Of a stretch of 64,000 bases of DNA, positions 1-8,487 are shown one piece after another. Position 1 is the first letter of the stretch. Each line of letters opens with the position of its first letter. The translations under genes were made by a program, and so were the position numbers. The notes under the pieces were generated by a model. That model made no database searches, had not been told where the DNA came from, and saw nothing but the letters and a program-made list of their open reading frames with translations. Source of the DNA: Marinobacterium nitratireducens (GTDB lineage: Bacteria > Pseudomonadota > Gammaproteobacteria > Pseudomonadales > Balneatricaceae); NCBI RefSeq assembly GCF_014645375.1, contig NZ_BMLT01000004.1, forward strand, positions 186,001 through 250,000, read 5' to 3'.

Positions 1-320
1 GCATCCCGCCCGAGCACAAGGTCCGGGAAGACGGCAAGTACGTGCTCAAGGAGGCCGCACGCGCGGTCATCCCGAACGGGGTTATCGACCGTCCCAAGGG
101 CTATTTCCCGGTACCGGCGCTAAAGTATATCCGCGGCGAGTATCTCGAGTTCGTGCAACAGATCCTCGGCCAGGGCGCTGCCCGCGACCGCGGCCTGGTC
201 AGGCCCGAGTACCTGCAGACGCTGCTCAAGGCACCGGAAGACCATATCACGCCGCTGCGAGGCTCGAAGCTCTGGCAGGTGTCGCTGCTCGAGTTCTGGC
301 TGCAGACCCACGGCATCTGA
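1..320 (+). CDS. N-acetylglutaminylglutamine amidotransferase, C-terminal end (5' partial)
   Basis: Only the last ~105 residues are in the window; the reading frame is open from base 3. The sequence matches the end of asparagine-synthase-like amidotransferases, with the stretch VIPNGVIDRPKGYFPVPALKY typical of their C-terminal synthetase domain. In the NAGGN pathway this enzyme would transfer ammonia from glutamine to N-acetylglutaminylglutamine to make the dipeptide amide, a compatible solute. The assignment rests largely on context: the next two genes are the other members of the conserved NAGGN trio and follow at 11 bp and 1 bp. The glutaminase domain lies upstream of the window and was not seen. 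Confidence 0.85.
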   Translation, partial: IPPEHKVREDGKYVLKEAARAVIPNGVIDRPKGYFPVPALKYIRGEYLEFVQQILGQGAARDRGLVRPEYLQTLLKAPEDHITPLRGSKLWQVSLLEFWLQTHGI

Positions 321-331
321 GGCAAACGCCC

Positions 332-2047
332 ATGACCCAGGAACACCCACACCCCATGACGCTGGACAAGACCGATCCCGTCCGCGACGCCGTGCCCCAC
401 GACAATGTCGCCATCGACTGCGGCTGGGGGCGCCTGCTGTTCGCGCACACCTTCGAAACCGCCGATCAGCTGCTCGAGGCCATGCGCCAGGAGGCGCCGG
501 GCAAGCGCGATATCGCCATGTACGTCACCGATCCCCATATCATGATGGCGCTGGCGCCCCAGGAGCTGTTCCTCGACCCGTCCCATGCCTTCCGCCTCGA
601 TCTCGACCGCTACCGGCCGGCGTCATCGGCTCACCCGGGATTCGTGACCCGCAAGGTCGCCAGCGCCGAGGACGCCGAAGAGGTGCACAACCTGTACCGA
701 CGCCGGCAGATGGTGCCGCCGTCACCGGAGTTCGTGCTGGCGAGCCTCGAGCGCGAGGATATCTGCTACTTCGTCGCCGAAGACGAGCACTCCGGTCGCA
801 TTATCGGCGCCGTCACCGGCGTCGATCACGTACCCGCTTTCGACGACCCCGCCAGAGGTTCCAGCCTGTGGGCGCTGGCGGTCGACGCCCAGGCCGAGTA
901 TCCCGGCGTGGGCGAGACGCTGACGCGCCAGCTGGCCGAGCACTTTCGCGCCCTGGGGCGCCACTACCTCGATCTCTCGGTGATGCACGACAACGGCAAC
1001 GCCATACGCCTTTACAAGAAACTCGGCTTTCGCCGCATCGACACCTTCGCCATCAAGTACAAGAACGCCTTCAACGAGCCGCTGTTCATCGGCGAGCCGC
1101 CGGAAGAGGCGCTCAATCCCTATGCCAAGCTGATCGTGCGCGAAGCCCAGCGGCGCGGCATCGGCGTGCGGGTGATCGATGCCGCCGAGGGCTATTTCGA
1201 ACTGCACCTGGGGGGACGCAGCCTGGTGTGCCGCGAGTCGCTGAGTCAGCTGACCCATGCGGTGGCGATGAGCCGCTGCGACAACAAGACCGTAACCCAC
1301 CGCATCCTGCGACAGGCAGGCCTCAGGGTACCGGATCAGCTGCTGCTCAAAGCCGGGGACGAGGCGCCCGCCGACGACTTTCTGACCCGCTACGGCTCGG
1401 TGGTGGTGAAGCCGGTGCGCGGTGAACAGGGCCAGGGCATCAGCGTCGATATCCGCCAGCACCAGGCGTTGCACGATGCCATCGCGGCGGCGCGCCACTA
1501 CTGCGACGATGTCATTCTGGAACAGTTCGTCGACGGCCAGGACCTGCGCATCATCGTCATCGACTTCAAGGTGGTCGCGGCGGCGGTACGCCGTCCCCCG
1601 GTGGTGACCGGCACCGGCGCCGACAGCATCCGTGCGCTGATCGACAAACAGAGTCGCCGGCGCCAGGCCGCCACCGGCGGCGAAAGCCGGATTCCGCTGG
1701 ACGGCGAAACCCTGCGCTGTATCGAGGAAGCCGGCTACGGCCTCGACGACATCCTGCCCTATGGCGAGAAACTGCAGGTTCGGCGCACCGCCAACCTGCA
1801 TACCGGCGGCACCATCCACGACGTTACCGCGAAGCTGCACCCCGAATTGCGCGAGGCCGCGGTGCGTGCCGCCGAAGCGATCGACATTCCGGTCACCGGG
1901 CTGGACTTCCTGGTACCGGACGTCACCGCGCCCGACTACGTCATCATCGAAGCCAACGAGCGGCCGGGGCTCGCCAACCACGAGCCGCAGCCCACCGCCG
2001 AGCGCTTCATCGACCTGTTGTTTCCGCAAACCGCTGCGAGGTCTTGA
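332..2047 (+). CDS. ngg: N-acetylglutaminylglutamine synthetase (GNAT + ATP-grasp)
   Basis: A 571-residue bifunctional protein. The N-terminal half (about residues 90-260) is a GNAT acetyltransferase fold, with LYKKLGFRRIDTF as the usual GNAT C-terminal motif. The C-terminal half (about 300-571) is ATP-grasp, with VVVKPVRGEQGQGISV as the ATP-binding loop and FLVPDV...VIIEANERPG as the metal-binding end. Family knowledge: the protein acetylates and ligates two glutamines to make N-acetylglutaminylglutamine. It lies 11 bp after the amidotransferase, and its stop is followed one base later by the peptidase start, so the three are almost certainly co-transcribed. Cytoplasmic; expected to be induced by osmotic stress, but no regulatory site was identified. 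Confidence 0.92.
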   Translation: MTQEHPHPMTLDKTDPVRDAVPHDNVAIDCGWGRLLFAHTFETADQLLEAMRQEAPGKRDIAMYVTDPHIMMALAPQELFLDPSHAFRLDLDRYRPASSAHPGFVTRKVASAEDAEEVHNLYRRRQMVPPSPEFVLASLEREDICYFVAEDEHSGRIIGAVTGVDHVPAFDDPARGSSLWALAVDAQAEYPGVGETLTRQLAEHFRALGRHYLDLSVMHDNGNAIRLYKKLGFRRIDTFAIKYKNAFNEPLFIGEPPEEALNPYAKLIVREAQRRGIGVRVIDAAEGYFELHLGGRSLVCRESLSQLTHAVAMSRCDNKTVTHRILRQAGLRVPDQLLLKAGDEAPADDFLTRYGSVVVKPVRGEQGQGISVDIRQHQALHDAIAAARHYCDDVILEQFVDGQDLRIIVIDFKVVAAAVRRPPVVTGTGADSIRALIDKQSRRRQAATGGESRIPLDGETLRCIEEAGYGLDDILPYGEKLQVRRTANLHTGGTIHDVTAKLHPELREAAVRAAEAIDIPVTGLDFLVPDVTAPDYVIIEANERPGLANHEPQPTAERFIDLLFPQTAARS

Positions 2048-2048
2048 A

Positions 2049-3158
2049 ATGGAACCATTGAAGATCGATCAGGAATACGTACTGGAAGTACTGCTGCGCC
2101 TGCTGCACACCCCGTCTCCCAGCGGCTATACCGACCGCGCCGTTCACCTGGTGTGCGAAGAGCTGGAAAAAATGGGGGTGGAGATGGAGATCACCCGACG
2201 CGGCGCCATTCGCGCATCGCTGCCGGGCGAAGCCAAGAGCCCGGACCGGGCGCTGGTGGCCCATATCGACACCCTGGGCGCCATGGTCAAGGGTCTCAAG
2301 ACAAACGGCCGTCTCGAGGTGGTGCCGGTCGGGCACTGGAATGCCCGCTTCGCCGAAGGCGCCCGCTGCACCATCTTTTCCGACGACCGGCAGTTCCGTG
2401 GCACCCTGCTGCCGCTCAAGGCCTCCGGGCACACCTTCGGACCCGAGATCGACAGCCAGCCCTGCAGCTGGGACCACATCGAGGTGCGCCTCGACGAGAT
2501 CTCCTATCGCCTCGACGATCTGCTCCATCTCGGTATCCACGTCGGCGACTTCATTGCCATCGACTCCGGTACCGAGATCACACCGAACGGCTTCATCAAC
2601 TCGCGCCACCTCGACGACAAGGCCGGTGCAGCGGTGCTGCTGGGCGCCATCCGCGCAATCAAGCAGAGCGGCGTCACCCTGCCGGTGGATGTGCACCCGC
2701 TATTCACCATATCCGAGGAAATCGGCAGCGGCGCCTCGGCGGCGCTGCACCAGGACGTCGCCGAGATGCTCACCATCGATAACGGCACCACGGCACCGGG
2801 CCAGAATTCAAGCGAGTTCGGCGTCACCATCGCCATGGCGGACATGGTCGGTCCCTTCGACTACCACCTGACCCACCGCCTGATCCAGCTGTGCAAGGAG
2901 TTCGGCATCCCGCACCAGCGCGACATCTTCCGCTATTACCGCTCCGACAGTGCCGCCGCCATCGAGGCCGGCAATGACCTGCGGACCTCGCTGGTCACCT
3001 TTGGGATAGACGCCTCGCATGGCTGGGAACGCATCCACTGGGACGCCCTGGAATCCCTCGGCAGTCTGCTGACGGTGTACATGCAGAGCCCGCCGCTGTT
3101 CCCGCGTGACCGCCAGGACATGGGCCCGCGCACCGGCTTCCCGACCCTGCCGGCCTGA
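2049..3158 (+). CDS. NAGGN-system M42 family peptidase
   Basis: A 369-residue zinc aminopeptidase of family M42, third member of the NAGGN trio. The metal-site signatures are LVAHIDTLGAMV (first His-Asp), NSRHLDDKAGAAVLL (bridging Asp), TISEEIGSG (Glu-Glu pair) and YYRSDSAAA near the C-terminus. The ATG at 2049 was chosen because it starts one base after the ngg stop and begins the conserved family sequence; the frame stays open upstream only as an artefact over ngg. The role in the pathway is unclear: it may process or turn over the dipeptide osmolyte. The gene ends in a short spacer with inverted-repeat sequence before the convergent MarR gene. Confidence 0.9.
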   Translation: MEPLKIDQEYVLEVLLRLLHTPSPSGYTDRAVHLVCEELEKMGVEMEITRRGAIRASLPGEAKSPDRALVAHIDTLGAMVKGLKTNGRLEVVPVGHWNARFAEGARCTIFSDDRQFRGTLLPLKASGHTFGPEIDSQPCSWDHIEVRLDEISYRLDDLLHLGIHVGDFIAIDSGTEITPNGFINSRHLDDKAGAAVLLGAIRAIKQSGVTLPVDVHPLFTISEEIGSGASAALHQDVAEMLTIDNGTTAPGQNSSEFGVTIAMADMVGPFDYHLTHRLIQLCKEFGIPHQRDIFRYYRSDSAAAIEAGNDLRTSLVTFGIDASHGWERIHWDALESLGSLLTVYMQSPPLFPRDRQDMGPRTGFPTLPA

Positions 3159-3194
3159 GCCCCGACGGACAACACCGAAAGGCCCGGCGCAGGG

Positions 3195-3318
3195 TACCGG
3201 TAAGCGCAGCGCACCAATATTCCGGTGCGCTTCGCTTCGTAGGGCAACCTGAGCGCAGCGAAGCGTGCCGCGATAGCCAATCCGGTGCAGCTCGCTCCGC
3301 TCGGTGCACCCTACGGTC
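3195..3318. repeat. Intergenic palindromic repeat (REP-like)
   Basis: The spacer between the M42 peptidase and the MarR gene holds two related half-palindromes, GCGCACC...GGTGCGC and GGTGCAGC...GGTGCACC, each next to a CGTAGGG or CCCTACGG stretch. Such elements are typical interspersed repeats of gammaproteobacterial chromosomes. It may also serve as a bidirectional transcription end between the two convergent genes, although no T-run is present. Confidence 0.5.
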
Positions 3319-3337
3319 GGAATCGCGGCCCGGTTGG

Positions 3338-3838
3338 TTATTGCAGAGGTGTCGGCGGGTCCGAAGGCACCCCGGGCACCAGCATCGGCGCGGCATCGAG
3401 GCCTTCCGCATCCATCATCTCGGCGATACGCTGCAGTGACGACAGCAGCATCAGCTGCTCCCAGCGCTGCAGCCGGGCGAAACGCTCGACGAAGGTGTCC
3501 TGCAACAGCGGCGGTGCGGTCGAGAGTATCGCCACCGCATCGTGGGTTGCCCGCACATTGACGCGACGGCGGTCGTTATCGCAACGCTCGCGAAGCACCA
3601 GCCCGCGCTGCTCCAGCCGCTTGAGAATATCGGTAATGGTGGCCTGGCTGAGGCTGACCCGGCGCGCCAGGGCGCCGGCGGTGAGCCCGTTGGACTCGAT
3701 CACCGCCTTGAGCACCTGCGCCTGGGGACCGGTGAGGCCGTATTCGCTGGCGAGGCGCCGCGAGTGCATGTCGACGGCCCGGATAATCCGGCGCAACGCC
3801 ACCAGCACCTCGTCGTTATGATCTGATTTTCGACTCAT
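3338..3838 (-). CDS. MarR family transcriptional regulator
   Basis: A 166-residue winged-helix protein. The helix-turn-helix lies at about residues 48-75 (GALARRVSLSQATITDILKRL), followed by a wing with RERCDNDRRRVNVRAT, the Asp-Arg-Arg pattern typical of MarR. The last ~20 residues are proline-rich and look disordered. It sits immediately downstream of, and convergent with, the NAGGN trio. Regulators of this type accompany osmolyte operons in many proteobacteria, so control of NAGGN synthesis is plausible but inferred. Its own ligand cannot be read from the sequence. Confidence 0.85.
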   Translation of the reverse strand: MSRKSDHNDEVLVALRRIIRAVDMHSRRLASEYGLTGPQAQVLKAVIESNGLTAGALARRVSLSQATITDILKRLEQRGLVLRERCDNDRRRVNVRATHDAVAILSTAPPLLQDTFVERFARLQRWEQLMLLSSLQRIAEMMDAEGLDAAPMLVPGVPSDPPTPLQ

Positions 3839-3944
3839 GGGGCTCGCATCTTTCCGGTTGCGTAACCGCTTCGCTGTCGGTTTGCGCTGAACAGGGAGTG
3901 AAGTCCGGGAGCCAAGGCACCCTACGCACTATATTAGTGCATTT

Positions 3945-4808
3945 TCAGGCTCCGTTCGACAGCGCCCGCTGTCGCAGGCGGCGTATCCTGGAGGCCGTCG
4001 GCGGATGACTGCGCAACAGCGCCGGAGCTGTCCCGAAGTCGTTCCGCGGCACCAGGAAGGCCCACCAGCGCCGCCCGGAGCCTTCGAGCTTCTGCAGCGC
4101 CCGGGCCAGGGCTTCGGGGTCGCCGGTCAGCTCGCTGGCATCGAGGTCGGCGCGATACTCGCGCGAGCGCGACAGCGCAAGCTGCAACAGGAAGCTGAAC
4201 AGCGGCGCCATGATCAGCAGCGCAACGCCGACAAAGGAGATCGACACCAGGCCGAACAGCCAAAGCGGTATACACAATAAGAGCGCCAGCTGCGCCGACA
4301 GCGCAACGAGCTGGGTCAGGCGCGTGAAGGTATCGGCCAAGGCCATCAGGCGGACGTCCTGGTTGCGGATATGACTGACCTCGTGGGCCAGCACCCCGGA
4401 GAGTTCCGGATAATCGAGCAGACGAAACAGCCCGTCGCTCAGGGCGATCGACGCGGGTTCGCCTTCACCGCCGACGGTAAAGGCATTGGGCGCGGGATCC
4501 GGCAGCCAATACAGCCGCGGCGCCTCCGGCAAGCCGGCCCGCTCGGCCAGCCGGGCCACCAGCAGGTTCAGCTCCGGCGCCGAGCCCGGATGCAACGGTC
4601 GCGCGCCCGCGCCTTTCAAAACCCAGGCGGACGGTACCCGGGGGGCAAAGGCAAGCACCAGCAGTACCGAGAGCAGGGTCAGCCACCAGGCCGCCTCGCC
4701 CAGCAGCAACCAGGCGCAGAGCGCCAGAATCAACGACATTCCCAGCAGCAGTACCAGCGTTTGCAGCCGGTTGTGCCAGCGTTGTAATTTCAGGCTTCGG
4801 CAGGACAC
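3945..4808 (-). CDS. M48 family membrane metalloprotease
   Basis: A 287-residue HtpX-like peptidase. Two hydrophobic segments near the N-terminus (about 17-35 and 40-55) precede the catalytic domain. The zinc motif HEVSH is at 142-146, and the third ligand probably lies in SREYRADLDA near residue 216. Another hydrophobic hairpin (about 170-205) lies between them, as in HtpX. The start is a GTG at 4808, supported by a GCGGAG ribosome-binding site 7 bases upstream; the next in-frame ATG would remove half of the first membrane segment. It likely works in inner-membrane protein quality control. It is transcribed separately from the neighbouring genes. Confidence 0.85.
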   Translation of the reverse strand: MSCRSLKLQRWHNRLQTLVLLLGMSLILALCAWLLLGEAAWWLTLLSVLLVLAFAPRVPSAWVLKGAGARPLHPGSAPELNLLVARLAERAGLPEAPRLYWLPDPAPNAFTVGGEGEPASIALSDGLFRLLDYPELSGVLAHEVSHIRNQDVRLMALADTFTRLTQLVALSAQLALLLCIPLWLFGLVSISFVGVALLIMAPLFSFLLQLALSRSREYRADLDASELTGDPEALARALQKLEGSGRRWWAFLVPRNDFGTAPALLRSHPPTASRIRRLRQRALSNGA

Positions 4809-4890
4809 GCAACACTCCGCTTTGGGTCACAGAACTTCCTTCTATGACTGCAGCGGAGCCCGGGGGTTGCATCCGACTGGCGATACCGCC

Positions 4891-5880
4891 CTATTTGCCT
4901 GCCGAACGCTCGACCTGCAACTCGCGCTGGCGCTGCTTCATCGCCTTGCGCTCGATGATGGCTTTGGCGGCATCGTTTCCGAGGTGCGCCTCGCCCCTTT
5001 CGCGCGCCAGGCGAACCTGCAGTTCGCGCTGCTCGAAACGCTGACGTTGCTCCTCGGTGAGCTTGTCGAAGCAGTGCGGGCAACTGACGCCCTGCATGTA
5101 CTTATCGCTCGCCTTGTCGTCTTCGGTGATCGGCATGCGGCAGGCGTGGCACTGATCGTAGCTGCCCTTCTCGAGCGCATGATTGACCGAAACGCGGTTG
5201 TCGAACACGAAGCACTCGCCCTGCCACAGGGACTCTTCCTGCGGCACCTCCTCGAGGTATTTGAGAATGCCGCCTTCGAGGTGGTAGACCTCGTCGAAGC
5301 CCTGCTCCTTGAGGTAGGCGGTCGACTTTTCGCAGCGAATGCCGCCGGTGCAGAACATCGCCACCTTGCGGTGCCGGGCCGGATCGAGCTGCTCCTTTAC
5401 ATAGTCCGGGAACTCGCGGAAGGTCTCGGTTTGCGGGTTGACCGCGTTCCTGAAGGTACCGATCTGCACCTCGTAATCGTTACGGGTATCGACCAGCAGC
5501 ACCTCGGGATCCGAGATCAGATCGTTCCAGTCACGGGGCTTGACGTAGGTGCCGACCACCTGGCGCGGGTCGATGCCCTCGACGCCCATGGTGACAATCT
5601 CCTTCTTGAGCTTCACCTTGGTGCGGTAGAACGGCATCTCGTCGGTGAGGGACTCCTTCCAGGACAGCTCCGCCAGCCGGCTGTCGGAGCGTAGCCACGC
5701 CAGCAGGCGGTCGATCGCTTCGCGGCTGCCGGCCACGGTGCCATTGATGCCCTCGCGGGCCAGCAGCAGGGTGCCGCGCACGCCCTCGGCTTCCATCAAC
5801 TCGAGCAGCGGCTGGCGAATCGCCTCGAAGTCGTCGAGGCTGACAAACTTGTACAGTGCACAAACAACGGTCTGGGTCAT
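4891..5880 (-). CDS. trhO: tRNA uridine(34) hydroxylase (rhodanese-like)
   Basis: A 329-residue protein of the TrhO/YceA family, which makes 5-hydroxyuridine at position 34 of certain tRNAs using prephenate-derived intermediates. An N-terminal acylphosphatase-like part (about 1-95) is followed by a rhodanese domain with [14 protein letters not shown] and the active loop [11 protein letters not shown] cysteine-rich C-terminal tail ([16 protein letters not shown]) fits a zinc knuckle. The ATG at 5880 was preferred over a start 51 codons upstream, because the family begins at the sequence [12 protein letters not shown] and the extension is unconserved-looking. Monocistronic. Confidence 0.92.
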   Translation of the reverse strand: MTQTVVCALYKFVSLDDFEAIRQPLLELMEAEGVRGTLLLAREGINGTVAGSREAIDRLLAWLRSDSRLAELSWKESLTDEMPFYRTKVKLKKEIVTMGVEGIDPRQVVGTYVKPRDWNDLISDPEVLLVDTRNDYEVQIGTFRNAVNPQTETFREFPDYVKEQLDPARHRKVAMFCTGGIRCEKSTAYLKEQGFDEVYHLEGGILKYLEEVPQEESLWQGECFVFDNRVSVNHALEKGSYDQCHACRMPITEDDKASDKYMQGVSCPHCFDKLTEEQRQRFEQRELQVRLARERGEAHLGNDAAKAIIERKAMKQRQRELQVERSAGK

Positions 5881-6260
5881 TTCGAATCCAATTTGCGGTC
5901 CGGGTCGCAAACCCGGAGCAGGTTGAACGGGCCGCGGATTATAGCAGAAAGAGTCCGGCGTGGGTTTAGCGGGCAAGGAACGTGATTGTCTCCCCAAAGC
6001 GGTGAACTTTTGTACGCCGATGCAATCTACCAATACGGATCAGCAATATCCTGGCGAGGGCGTTGCTGGTTCGGCCCAGCCGACGCCCCCGGTGCCTGTG
6101 GGACGTCGGCTGCCCTTCCCAGCCACGATCACTCCAAAGCCCCCCGCTTCTTCGATGCGCCCCAAATGATAACGGTATAATACCGGTCTCTGGTCGCCCG
6201 TGCCGCCGATCTGCTATGCTTGCTTGCTTTCTTCAACCCTTATTGATCGATGCCGCCGCC
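5881..6260. other. Intergenic region between divergent trhO and hisC
   Basis: These 380 bases hold no convincing gene. They must carry the promoters of trhO (minus) and hisC (plus). A G+C-rich imperfect inverted repeat, AGCCGACG...CGTCGGCT, lies near 6078-6112. An AT-rich patch, GATAACGGTATAATACC at about 6165-6181, resembles a -10 region for hisC, but no matching -35 was found. Short reading frames here overlap each other and are not supported. Confidence 0.4.
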
Positions 6261-7331
6261 ATGAGCAAGTACTGGAGCGATGCCATCCGGGAACTGGTTC
6301 CCTACGTCCCGGGTGAACAGCCAAAGGATCAGCAGTTTATCAAACTGAACACCAACGAAAGCCCCTACCCGCCGTCGCCCAAGGCGGTCGAGGCGCTGCA
6401 GGGCTTCGATACCGACCGGCTGCGGCTGTACCCGGATCCGGACGCCAGCAGGCTCAAGCAGGCGCTGGCGGACTACTACGGCGTCGAGCGCAACTGCGTG
6501 TTCGTCGGCAACGGTTCCGACGAAGTGCTGGCGCACACCTTCATGGCCTTCTTCCGCCAGCCGCAGCCGCTGCTGATGCCCGAGATCAGCTACAGCTTCT
6601 ATGACGTCTACTGCAACCTCTACGCCGTGGAGCCCCGCCATATTCCGCTGCGCGAGGATTTTCGCATCGCGCTCGAGGATTACGCCCAGCCCAACGGCGG
6701 CATCATTTTCGCGAACCCCAACGCCCCCACCGGCCGCGCGGTTTCACTGCAGGAGATCGAGCAGCTGCTGCAGCGCAATACCGAATCGCTGGTCGTGGTC
6801 GACGAAGCCTATGTCGACTTCGGCGCCGAGAGCGCGGTCGCGCTCACCAGCACCTACGACAATGTCCTGGTGGTGCAGACCTTCTCCAAGTCCCGCTCCC
6901 TGGCCGGACTGCGCATCGGTTTCGCCATCGGCCACCCCGACCTGATCGAGGGGCTGGAACGGGTCAAGAACAGCTTCAACTCCTACCCGCTCGACATGCT
7001 GGCCATCAGCGCGGGCGTTGCGGCGATTGAGGACGACGTCTATTTCCGCGAAACCCGTGACCGCATCGTCGCCACCCGCGAGTGGACAGCCGGCGAGCTG
7101 GCGGCTCTGGGATTCCGCGTGCTGCCGTCCTGCACCAACTTCCTGTTCGCCAGCCATCGCTATATCGAGGCGGCTGAGCTGATGGGCTACCTGCGCACCC
7201 GAGGCCTGCTGGTGCGGCACTTCAGCCGGCCGCAGATCGACAACTATCTGCGTATCAGCATCGGTACCGATGACGAAATGCGCCGGCTGGTCGAGACTCT
7301 CGAAGAGCATCCGGAGATCGTCCGGCTCTGA
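6261..7331 (+). CDS. hisC: Histidinol-phosphate aminotransferase
   Basis: A 356-residue fold-type I PLP aminotransferase, the usual HisC length. It converts imidazole-acetol phosphate to histidinol phosphate in histidine biosynthesis. Visible signatures: KLNTNESPYPPSP near the start, GNGSDEVL for cofactor phosphate binding, FANPNAPTG, VVDEAYVDF with the pyridine-binding Asp, and TFSKSRSLAGLRIGF with the Schiff-base lysine. The ATG at 6261 begins the family-conserved sequence MSKYWSDAIRELVPY; in-frame codons further upstream were rejected because they lie in the promoter region. It stands alone rather than in a his operon, so it may be a second copy with broader aromatic substrate use. Confidence 0.88.
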   Translation: MSKYWSDAIRELVPYVPGEQPKDQQFIKLNTNESPYPPSPKAVEALQGFDTDRLRLYPDPDASRLKQALADYYGVERNCVFVGNGSDEVLAHTFMAFFRQPQPLLMPEISYSFYDVYCNLYAVEPRHIPLREDFRIALEDYAQPNGGIIFANPNAPTGRAVSLQEIEQLLQRNTESLVVVDEAYVDFGAESAVALTSTYDNVLVVQTFSKSRSLAGLRIGFAIGHPDLIEGLERVKNSFNSYPLDMLAISAGVAAIEDDVYFRETRDRIVATREWTAGELAALGFRVLPSCTNFLFASHRYIEAAELMGYLRTRGLLVRHFSRPQIDNYLRISIGTDDEMRRLVETLEEHPEIVRL

Positions 7332-7348
7332 GACGACGCATTGACCGC

Positions 7349-7921
7349 TCAGTCATACGGCGGGCCTGTGCGTTGCAGGCCGCCGTCACGCCCGAGCTCG
7401 AAACGATCGAAGTCCGCAGCCAGGTACAGCGTACCCTCATAAACGTCGCGGGCTTCGCGCTCCAGGCATTCCAGGGGTAGTCCGCGCCGCCCGCCGTGCT
7501 GGTAGCGCGGGCTGAAGTGGGTCAGGATCAGGTTGGGAACCTCGGCGGCCGCGGCAAATCCGGCCACTGCCCGGGCGCTGCTGTGCATCGGTTCCGGGCC
7601 GATACGGGCCAGGGTGTCGGCGTCGTAGGTCGCTTCGTGTACCAGCAGGTCGGCCCCGCGACAGGCCCCGGCCAGCAGTTCGGGCCGGTCGTTGTCGCCG
7701 CCGACGACCAGGCACCGCGCCCGCCACGACGGCTCGGTGTAATCCGCCGCGACGGCCCGGCTGCCGTCCGGGAGCGTCACCGCCTCACCACGCTGCAAAG
7801 CGCCCCACAGGGGTCCACGCGGTATGCCATCACGCTCCAGCCGCTGCTGGAGCAGATGTCGCGGCACGCCGCGCTCGAGGAAGCGAAAGCCGTAACTCGG
7901 CACGCGGTGAGACAGCGGCCA
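7349..7921 (-). pseudogene. rnz: Ribonuclease Z, N-terminally truncated
   Basis: The frame encodes the C-terminal part of RNase Z: LSHRVPSYGFRF, a short linker, DLLVHEATYDADTL and LTHFSPRYQ, the last two carrying metal-ligand Asp and His residues. RNase Z, the tRNA 3'-end endonuclease, is normally ~300 residues and has a HxHxDH motif near the N-terminus. That half is missing: homology fades about base 7921 and the bases beyond belong to a PAS protein in another frame. A GTG at 7903 could start a 184-residue product, but without HxHxDH it should be inactive. Assembly error cannot be excluded. Confidence 0.7.
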
Positions 7922-8336
7922 GGGAGTCGCGCTGGGTCCGGGAAGAGCCGCGCTCGGACTGCGCCGCGTCCTGCTCCCGCATCACCAGCAACCAGCCGGG
8001 CGCCGCGGCCGCGACGCGCAATTCGACTGTACGGGCTTGCCGCAGACCCAGCGGGCGCCACGCCGGCAGCCGCTCCGGCTGCAGTTCCAGCAACAGCGTC
8101 TGGGGTTTCGACTCGGTCTGGGCGCGATCCATGGCCACGCCGATCGCGCGGGCCATATCCGCCGGGAAAAGCCCCGACAGTGCCTGACCGGTCAGCCCCT
8201 CCGGCTGCAACCAGCCGAGTGCACCGCGGGTGCAGCGCAGGATGTGCTGCTGCGCGTTGACGAACAATACCGCCTGATCAAGGGTTGCCAGCAGTGCGTT
8301 TAGCTGAAGTGAGTCCTGCCCGTGCCGTTCCGTCAT
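7830..8336 (-). CDS. PAS-domain protein, probably 3'-truncated
   Basis: The first ~135 residues from the ATG at 8336 look like a PAS sensor domain (LLATLDQAVLFVNAQQHILR, then GLTGQALSGLF, ending VMREQD). After about residue 140 the frame runs over the RNase Z fragment in a different phase and becomes Arg/Ala-rich, ending at 7830. PAS domains are rarely complete proteins, so this was probably the input domain of a longer sensor whose output part has been lost. An in-frame ATG 14 codons earlier exists; the later ATG was preferred because the extra residues are not PAS-like. Function unknown. Confidence 0.55.
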   Translation of the reverse strand: MTERHGQDSLQLNALLATLDQAVLFVNAQQHILRCTRGALGWLQPEGLTGQALSGLFPADMARAIGVAMDRAQTESKPQTLLLELQPERLPAWRPLGLRQARTVELRVAAAAPGWLLVMREQDAAQSERGSSRTQRDSLAAVSPRAELRLSLPRARRAATSAPAAAGA

Positions 8337-8487
8337 CAATCGCTCCTGTTTCCGGCAGCCCGCCGGTGATAGACACATCGACGGCCTATAGTAACCCCAA
8401 GGGTTGAATGGTGAAACAGCGATGTCTCACCATTGGCGACGGACCGTTGCGCCTTCGCGCCTCCCTTCCGGGCAGAACTGAAAGCCG

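Noticed and set aside
722-2029. 435-codon frame on the minus strand over ngg
   Set aside because: It is antisense to a fully supported gene with ATP-grasp and GNAT motifs; its His/Val/Asp-rich composition is the usual shadow of high-G+C coding sequence.
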